Below are positions 20,770 through 24,888 of a DNA stretch of 24,888 nt, one piece after another (the first letter of the stretch is position 1; each line of letters opens with the position of its first letter). The position numbers were made by a program, and so were the translations under genes. The notes below the pieces were generated by a model, which did no database searches, was not told the origin of the DNA, and saw nothing but the letters and a program-made list of their open reading frames with translations. This stretch comes from a virus, in the IMG/VR virus record IMGVR_UViG_3300030118_003244, positions 1-24,888 of that record; one strand, 5' to 3'.

Positions 20770-20890
20770 CAATGGCCAAATTTCCAGTAATGCAATATTA
20801 TCGGAAAATCAGTATCAATAATTCATAAGTTATCATTAGTAATAATTTAACGGTTTTTGGTTCTTGCTAAAAAATCTGGGGGGTTTTGAG

Positions 20891-20921
20891 CGACCGGCGT
20901 CCCTTTTTTGCCGACCGGCGT
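20891..20921. repeat. GC-rich direct repeat CGACCGGCGT, 21-bp period
   Basis: Exact 10-base copies at 20891-20900 and 20912-20921, two helical turns apart, lie on the same face of the helix. They are separated by CCCTTTTTTGC. Each has CCGG at its centre. They resemble paired binding sites for a protein such as small terminase. Confidence 0.6.
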
Positions 20922-20956
20922 TTGATAAAAATAAATGGGTGGTATATACAAATAAA

Positions 20957-21139
20957 ATGGACGATTACATATTAAAAACAATAATCTTTATTATGAAAGA
21001 CACTAAAACCAATCAACCGGTTGTAGTTTCACACTTTCAAGGTTTCAAAGACGATTCGGAAGCTAAAGATTTTTCGGAATTTTTAAAAGATCAATTTATG
21101 CAACAAGAAGACTTTTACCCTAATACAACATTACATTAG
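20957..21139 (+). CDS. small hypothetical protein between terminase genes
   Basis: From ATG 20957 the product has 60 residues (DDYILKTIIFIMKDTKTNQP, then VVSHFQGFKDDSEAKDFSEF), an alpha/beta pattern with acidic tail. It lacks a good ribosome site. Upstream TTG and GTG codons exist in frame but would reach into the repeats. No family recognised. Confidence 0.55.
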   Translation: MDDYILKTIIFIMKDTKTNQPVVVSHFQGFKDDSEAKDFSEFLKDQFMQQEDFYPNTTLH

Positions 21140-21153
21140 GGGGGTTTTGTTTT
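21118..21153 (+). terminator. weak terminator- or attenuator-like hairpin before the large terminase
   Basis: CCCTAAT (21118-21124) pairs with ATTAGGG (21135-21141) around ten bases, followed by GGGTTTTGTTTT. It overlaps the stop of the small gene and ends three bases before the large-terminase ATG. It could reduce terminase transcription or expose a ribosome site. Confidence 0.35.
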
Positions 21154-21156
21154 AAA

Positions 21157-22428
21157 ATGAAACAAATTGTAATCCCATACTCACCTAGGGAAATCCAAAA
21201 ATTTTTGCATCAAAAATGCGATATGAACCGATTTAATGTTGTGATTGTTCATAGAAGAGGCGGTAAGACCGTTTTTGCTATAAACCATTTAATCAAGGCG
21301 GCCTTGACAAACAAAAACCCCTATCCAAGATACGCCTTTATTTCGCCATATAGATTGCAAGGAAAAAGTACTGCTTGGGACTATCTAAAACAATTTTCTT
21401 CTGCGATTCCAGGTACTAAGTTTAACGAATCAGAACTAAGGGTAGATTTTTCGGTCAACAATAGCCGTATTCAAATTATTGGGGCGGAAAATAGTTCGGC
21501 TATCAGGGGACAATACTTTGACGGTATTATTGTGGACGAAACACAAAATATTAGCCCTGATTTATTTGATACAATATTAAGGCCTTGCTTATCCGACCGT
21601 AGGGGCTTTGCTATTTTTATCGGTACGCCAATGGGTCGTAATTGGTTTTTTGATTTGCATGAGAAAGCTAAGACACAAAAGGATTGGTTCACATGCGTAT
21701 TTAAAGCTAGTCAAACAAAGATAATACCAAAGGAAGAATTAGAGGCAGCCAAACTTGCGATGTCGCCGGAATCCTACGAACAAGAATTTGAATGTTCATT
21801 CCAAGCCGGAATTAGCGGTTCTTATTTTGGCAATATAATTGAAGAACTTGAAAAGGAAGATAAGATAAAAGACTTTGAAATAGACGAAAATTTACCGGTC
21901 GAAACTTGGTGGGATTTGGGCATGAATGACTCCACCGTAATTATATTTGCCCAAAGGCGTAGCAACGGTGAAATTAGGATTGTGGATTGTTACGAAAATT
22001 CTAGTGAGGGATTAGAGCATTATTTTAATGTTATAGACGATAAACCCTACACTTATTCAAAACATATCGCCCCCCATGATATTAGGGTAAGGGAAATAGG
22101 AACTAATAAATCAAGATGGGAAACCGCAAGGGAGATGGGAATGGAATTTGAAATAGCACCTAAACTATCTATTGAAGACGGTATTGAACAAGTTAGACGT
22201 CTTTTGCCAAAATGTTATTTTCATAAAAGTAATTGCAAAAAATTAGTAGAAGCGTTAAAAAGCTACTGTAAACGATGGGATGAAAAAAATAATTGTTTTA
22301 GGAACAAACCCCTACACAACTGGGCATCACATTTTTGCGATAGTTTCAGATACGGTGCTATAACCGAACCGATTGAAAGAAGTAATTGGCAAAAACCAAT
22401 TAGCGTCAATACAAGTTACATAGTTTAA
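21157..22428 (+). CDS. terL: terminase large subunit
   Basis: This 423-residue protein is the ATP-driven packaging motor with nuclease. Walker A is HRRGGKT (32-38), Walker B IIVDE (124-128) and motif III IGTP (155-158). The C-terminal RNase H-like nuclease has WWDLG (D253), APHD (D308) and NWASHFCDSFRYG (D395). Length is typical. No strong ribosome site lies at normal distance, so expression may be modest. It is followed by portal after one base. Confidence 0.93.
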   Translation: MKQIVIPYSPREIQKFLHQKCDMNRFNVVIVHRRGGKTVFAINHLIKAALTNKNPYPRYAFISPYRLQGKSTAWDYLKQFSSAIPGTKFNESELRVDFSVNNSRIQIIGAENSSAIRGQYFDGIIVDETQNISPDLFDTILRPCLSDRRGFAIFIGTPMGRNWFFDLHEKAKTQKDWFTCVFKASQTKIIPKEELEAAKLAMSPESYEQEFECSFQAGISGSYFGNIIEELEKEDKIKDFEIDENLPVETWWDLGMNDSTVIIFAQRRSNGEIRIVDCYENSSEGLEHYFNVIDDKPYTYSKHIAPHDIRVREIGTNKSRWETAREMGMEFEIAPKLSIEDGIEQVRRLLPKCYFHKSNCKKLVEALKSYCKRWDEKNNCFRNKPLHNWASHFCDSFRYGAITEPIERSNWQKPISVNTSYIV

Positions 22429-22429
22429 T

Positions 22430-24661
22430 ATGGCAAAAAAAGATAAAGAAATTCAAGACATAGAATTACAAGGTATATTAGGAAGTCAAATAAGAAATTC
22501 CATAGGCTACTTAGGTGGCGAACTTTCTTCGCAAAGAAGAAAATCTATTGAATATTATTTAGGCGATAAACTTGGAACGGAAATAGACGGACGTTCACAA
22601 GTAGTATCAACGGACGTTTCCGATACGGTAGAAAGTATCTTGCCAAACCTACTTAGGGTTTTTACCGCTTCCGATAAAGTTGTGCGTTGCGATCCGGTTA
22701 CGGCCGAAGACGTTGCGTTAAGCGAACAAGCTACCGCATATTTAAATCATGTGTTCTACAAACAAAATGATGGTTTTTCATTGTTATATAATTTTTTCAA
22801 AGATGCCTTAATTGAAAAAAATGGTTTCTTAAAAGTTTATTGGGACGAAAGCGAAACAATAGAACATGAAACTTATAGAAATTTAACACCGGCTGAAAAA
22901 GAAGCGTTAAACGATACCAAAGATGAAATAGAAGTTGTTGAAGAAGAAGTATTGGTTGACGAAGTTGTTAAAGAACAACAAAAAATGGCAAAGGAACAAG
23001 CCGAAGCACAAGGTATAGATATTTCAAATGTAGAGTTTCCAGATCCGGTTTTATATAATTGCAAAATTAAAAGAATTAGAAAGAAAGGCCAAGTAAAAAT
23101 TGAAAGTGTTCCGCCGGAAGAATTTTTAATTGAAAGAAAAGCTAAAACTATAAAAGATTCTGATTTTGTTGCCCACAAAGTTTATATGTCAAGAAGCCAA
23201 TTAATTGAAATGGGTTTTGACGAAGAAACAATAAATAATTTACCGGCTTCACAAGACCAAAATTTTAATACCGAAGACGTAGCAAGAACAAGAAACATAG
23301 AAAGTTATAATTTAGATACGCCTACGGACAAATCTACGGAAAAAATCCAAGTATTTGAAACTTACATTAGATACGATTATGATAATGACGGTATTGCCGA
23401 ACTTAGAAAAGTAATTTGTGCCGGAGAAGACGGACATTTTATTTTAGAAAATATGCCATGCGATAATGTTCCGTTTGTTACGATAACACCAATACCAATG
23501 CCGCATAGATTTTACGGAAGAAGTATTTCGGAATTAGTAGAAGACATTCAATTAATGAAATCTACCGTTATGCGTCAACTTTTAGATAATATGTATCTTA
23601 CAAATAATAATAGGGTTGCCATAATGGACGGAATGGTCAACATGGACGATTTATTGACTACTAGACCAGGCGGTGTTGTTAGAACTAAACAACCACCAAA
23701 CCAAGTTATGCAGGCATTACAAGCTCAACCAATTTCACAACAAGCCTTTCCTTTATTGTCATACCTTGATAGTGTTAGAGAAGTAAGGACAGGGATTTCT
23801 AAACAAGTTCAAGGATTAGACCCCAATACCTTAAATGCTAAAACCGCAACAGGTGTTAATGCGTTAATGACACAAACGCAAATGAGGTCGGAATTGATAG
23901 CAAGAGTATTTGCTGAAACCGGCGTAAAAGATTTATTTAGAAAAATTTTTGAATTGATGGTTAAATATCAAGACAAACAACAAATCGTTGAAATGAATAA
24001 TACTTATATTCCGGTAAAACCTACGGAATGGAAAGATAAATTTAATATAAATATTGTTGTTGGGCTTGGTACAGGTTCAAAAGAACAACAAATAATGATG
24101 TTAAACAACATTTTAGAAAGACAATTACAAGCATTTAATCTTCAAGGCGGTAAAGAAATGCCAATGGTGACTTTGAAGAATATGTATAACACATTATCTA
24201 ACATAATTGAAAACGCAGGACTTAAAAATGTGGACGCTTACTTCGTAAATCCTGATATTGGCAAACAACAAATGCCACCACCACAACCACCACCGTTGAC
24301 ACCTATTGAAAAAATAGAATTTACTAGAATTGAATCGGAAGAAAAACGTAAAATTGCCGAACTTGAATTAGAAAGACAAGAATTAATGCAAAAAAATCAA
24401 GAAATGCAATTAGATTTTGAAACTAAAATGAAAGAAATGGCATTGAAGTACAATACACAAATTGATACGGCAAAAATAAAAGCAGATGCCGATTTAGATA
24501 AATTAATGGTAGCCGGAAATAGCAAGATACTTGAACAAGCCCAAAAATCTGCTAAAGTGCTATCGCAGCAAGTACAAGGATTAAATGGAAACGAAAGACC
24601 AGTCGCTCAGGGAAGAGGAAGTCAGCCGATCCCACCAAGCGAAGCAAATACTGGAGAATAA
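22430..24661 (+). CDS. portal protein, P22-like
   Basis: This 743-residue protein forms the dodecameric ring at the capsid vertex through which DNA passes. The N-terminal RRKSIEYYLGDKLGTE, then VVSTDVSDTVESILPNLLRVF, and the middle PHRFYGRSISELVEDIQLMK are characteristic of podovirus P22-type portals. An acidic insertion lies at about 160-200. The C-terminus has a proline-rich stretch (PPPQPPPLTP) and a long coiled coil (about 625-690), then a Gly/Pro/Ser tail. It overlaps the next gene by 77 bases. Confidence 0.88.
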   Translation: MAKKDKEIQDIELQGILGSQIRNSIGYLGGELSSQRRKSIEYYLGDKLGTEIDGRSQVVSTDVSDTVESILPNLLRVFTASDKVVRCDPVTAEDVALSEQATAYLNHVFYKQNDGFSLLYNFFKDALIEKNGFLKVYWDESETIEHETYRNLTPAEKEALNDTKDEIEVVEEEVLVDEVVKEQQKMAKEQAEAQGIDISNVEFPDPVLYNCKIKRIRKKGQVKIESVPPEEFLIERKAKTIKDSDFVAHKVYMSRSQLIEMGFDEETINNLPASQDQNFNTEDVARTRNIESYNLDTPTDKSTEKIQVFETYIRYDYDNDGIAELRKVICAGEDGHFILENMPCDNVPFVTITPIPMPHRFYGRSISELVEDIQLMKSTVMRQLLDNMYLTNNNRVAIMDGMVNMDDLLTTRPGGVVRTKQPPNQVMQALQAQPISQQAFPLLSYLDSVREVRTGISKQVQGLDPNTLNAKTATGVNALMTQTQMRSELIARVFAETGVKDLFRKIFELMVKYQDKQQIVEMNNTYIPVKPTEWKDKFNINIVVGLGTGSKEQQIMMLNNILERQLQAFNLQGGKEMPMVTLKNMYNTLSNIIENAGLKNVDAYFVNPDIGKQQMPPPQPPPLTPIEKIEFTRIESEEKRKIAELELERQELMQKNQEMQLDFETKMKEMALKYNTQIDTAKIKADADLDKLMVAGNSKILEQAQKSAKVLSQQVQGLNGNERPVAQGRGSQPIPPSEANTGE

Positions 24662-24881
24662 ACTTTTTCAAGAGTCAATAGACGAACTTAAAAAAATTTA
24701 TTCTGAAGCATTGTTGGATAAAACAGGTGCTAAAGAAAGCGATACTAGGGAAAAACTCTGGATTGCTTATAATGTTGTTAGCAAAGTAGAACAACATTTA
24801 AAAACTATTCTTGAAACCGGTAAATTGGCGGAAAAACAATTAGAAATTTTTCGCAAAACCGAAAAAGAAAAAAAATTTTAA
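24585..24881 (+). CDS. small helical protein after portal, possible head-assembly factor
   Basis: This is a 98-residue, mostly helical and charged protein (NKLFQESIDELKKIYSEALL, then AYNVVSKVEQHLKTILETGK). It starts 77 bases inside the portal gene in another frame. Such small proteins between portal and scaffold or capsid genes occur in P22-portal phages, but no function is established. Confidence 0.65.
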   Translation: METKDQSLREEEVSRSHQAKQILENKLFQESIDELKKIYSEALLDKTGAKESDTREKLWIAYNVVSKVEQHLKTILETGKLAEKQLEIFRKTEKEKKF

Positions 24882-24888
24882 CCAAATA

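Larger units (their letters stand above)
20628..20956. other. 329-base noncoding region between terminase genes, candidate cos/pac
   Basis: No convincing gene is present. A TTG-initiated reading from 20864 would merely translate the GC-rich repeats. The stretch holds a promoter-like sequence (20716-20744), a palindrome (20753-20769), a G6T4G tract (20878-20888) and two CGACCGGCGT repeats (20891, 20912). The GC-rich block stands out from AT-rich surroundings, as packaging sites often do. Confidence 0.5.

Noticed and set aside
20864-20956. Upstream extension of the small gene at 20957 with a TTG start (peptide with ERPASLF and CRPAF)
   Set aside because: The repeated RPA peptide comes from the 21-bp DNA repeats. 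No ribosome site and a rare start codon make it more likely noncoding.

Overview
The window is about 25 kb of a tailed-phage genome. It is very AT-rich, densely packed, and full of start/stop overlaps, with genes on both strands. The large terminase, a P22-like portal and a set of probable ejection proteins point to a short-tailed (podovirus-like) phage. Several things suggest an alphaproteobacterial marine host, most plausibly SAR11/Pelagibacter: the low GC, the small lysine-rich proteins typical of marine phages, a lysis region like those of marine cyanophages and pelagiphages, and an XRE regulator whose TFQQIQKYE helix is typical of alphaproteobacteria. The host is an inference. No tRNA, rRNA, CRISPR array, insertion sequence or integrase was seen.

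Layout. (1) 1-6198, plus strand: virion genes, namely a small beta-rich protein, a GNAT-fold protein, a Gly/Ala/Gln-rich protein with a glycine-rich hydrophobic tail, a one-helix peptide and three large probable internal/ejection proteins. (2) 6200-9053, plus: lysis region, with an XhlA-like membrane protein, several small membrane, secreted or coiled-coil proteins and an M15 peptidase endolysin. A small PD-(D/E)XK protein is embedded in it. (3) 9044-10103, plus: small very basic proteins linked by TAATG junctions, then a zinc-finger protein. (4) 13757-10104, minus: recombination and regulation, with a RecB-like exonuclease that appears split into two distant genes, a single-strand annealing-type protein, an SSB-like protein with an acidic tip, a LexA-like winged helix and an XRE regulator. 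(5) 13799-15949, plus: a HEXXH metallopeptidase-like protein, a zinc-ribbon protein, an MT-A70 adenine methyltransferase, a degenerate PD-(D/E)XK-like protein and a 2OG-Fe(II) oxygenase-like protein. (6) 19197-15946, minus: small unknown genes and two further DNA methyltransferases. (7) 19342-20063, plus: a helix-turn-helix replication-initiator-like gene whose 3' end carries inverted and direct repeats beside an AT-rich stretch, a candidate origin. (8) 20064-24881, plus: packaging, with a GC-rich hairpin, small terminase, a 329-base noncoding stretch with GC-rich direct repeats (candidate cos/pac), large terminase, portal and a small protein.

How it may work together: regions 4, 5 and 7 look like the early functions (replication, Red-like recombination, DNA methylation, transcription control) and regions 8, 1 and 2 like the late ones (packaging, ejection, lysis). 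The rest of the capsid and tail genes would lie beyond the right end and before the left end. The most interesting signals are the split exonuclease, two classes of operator-like inverted repeats (TACCC-N7-GGGTA and AGTATT-N9-AATACT) that meet in the candidate origin, the GC-rich elements around the small terminase, and a locally different base composition at the start of the gene at 6683.
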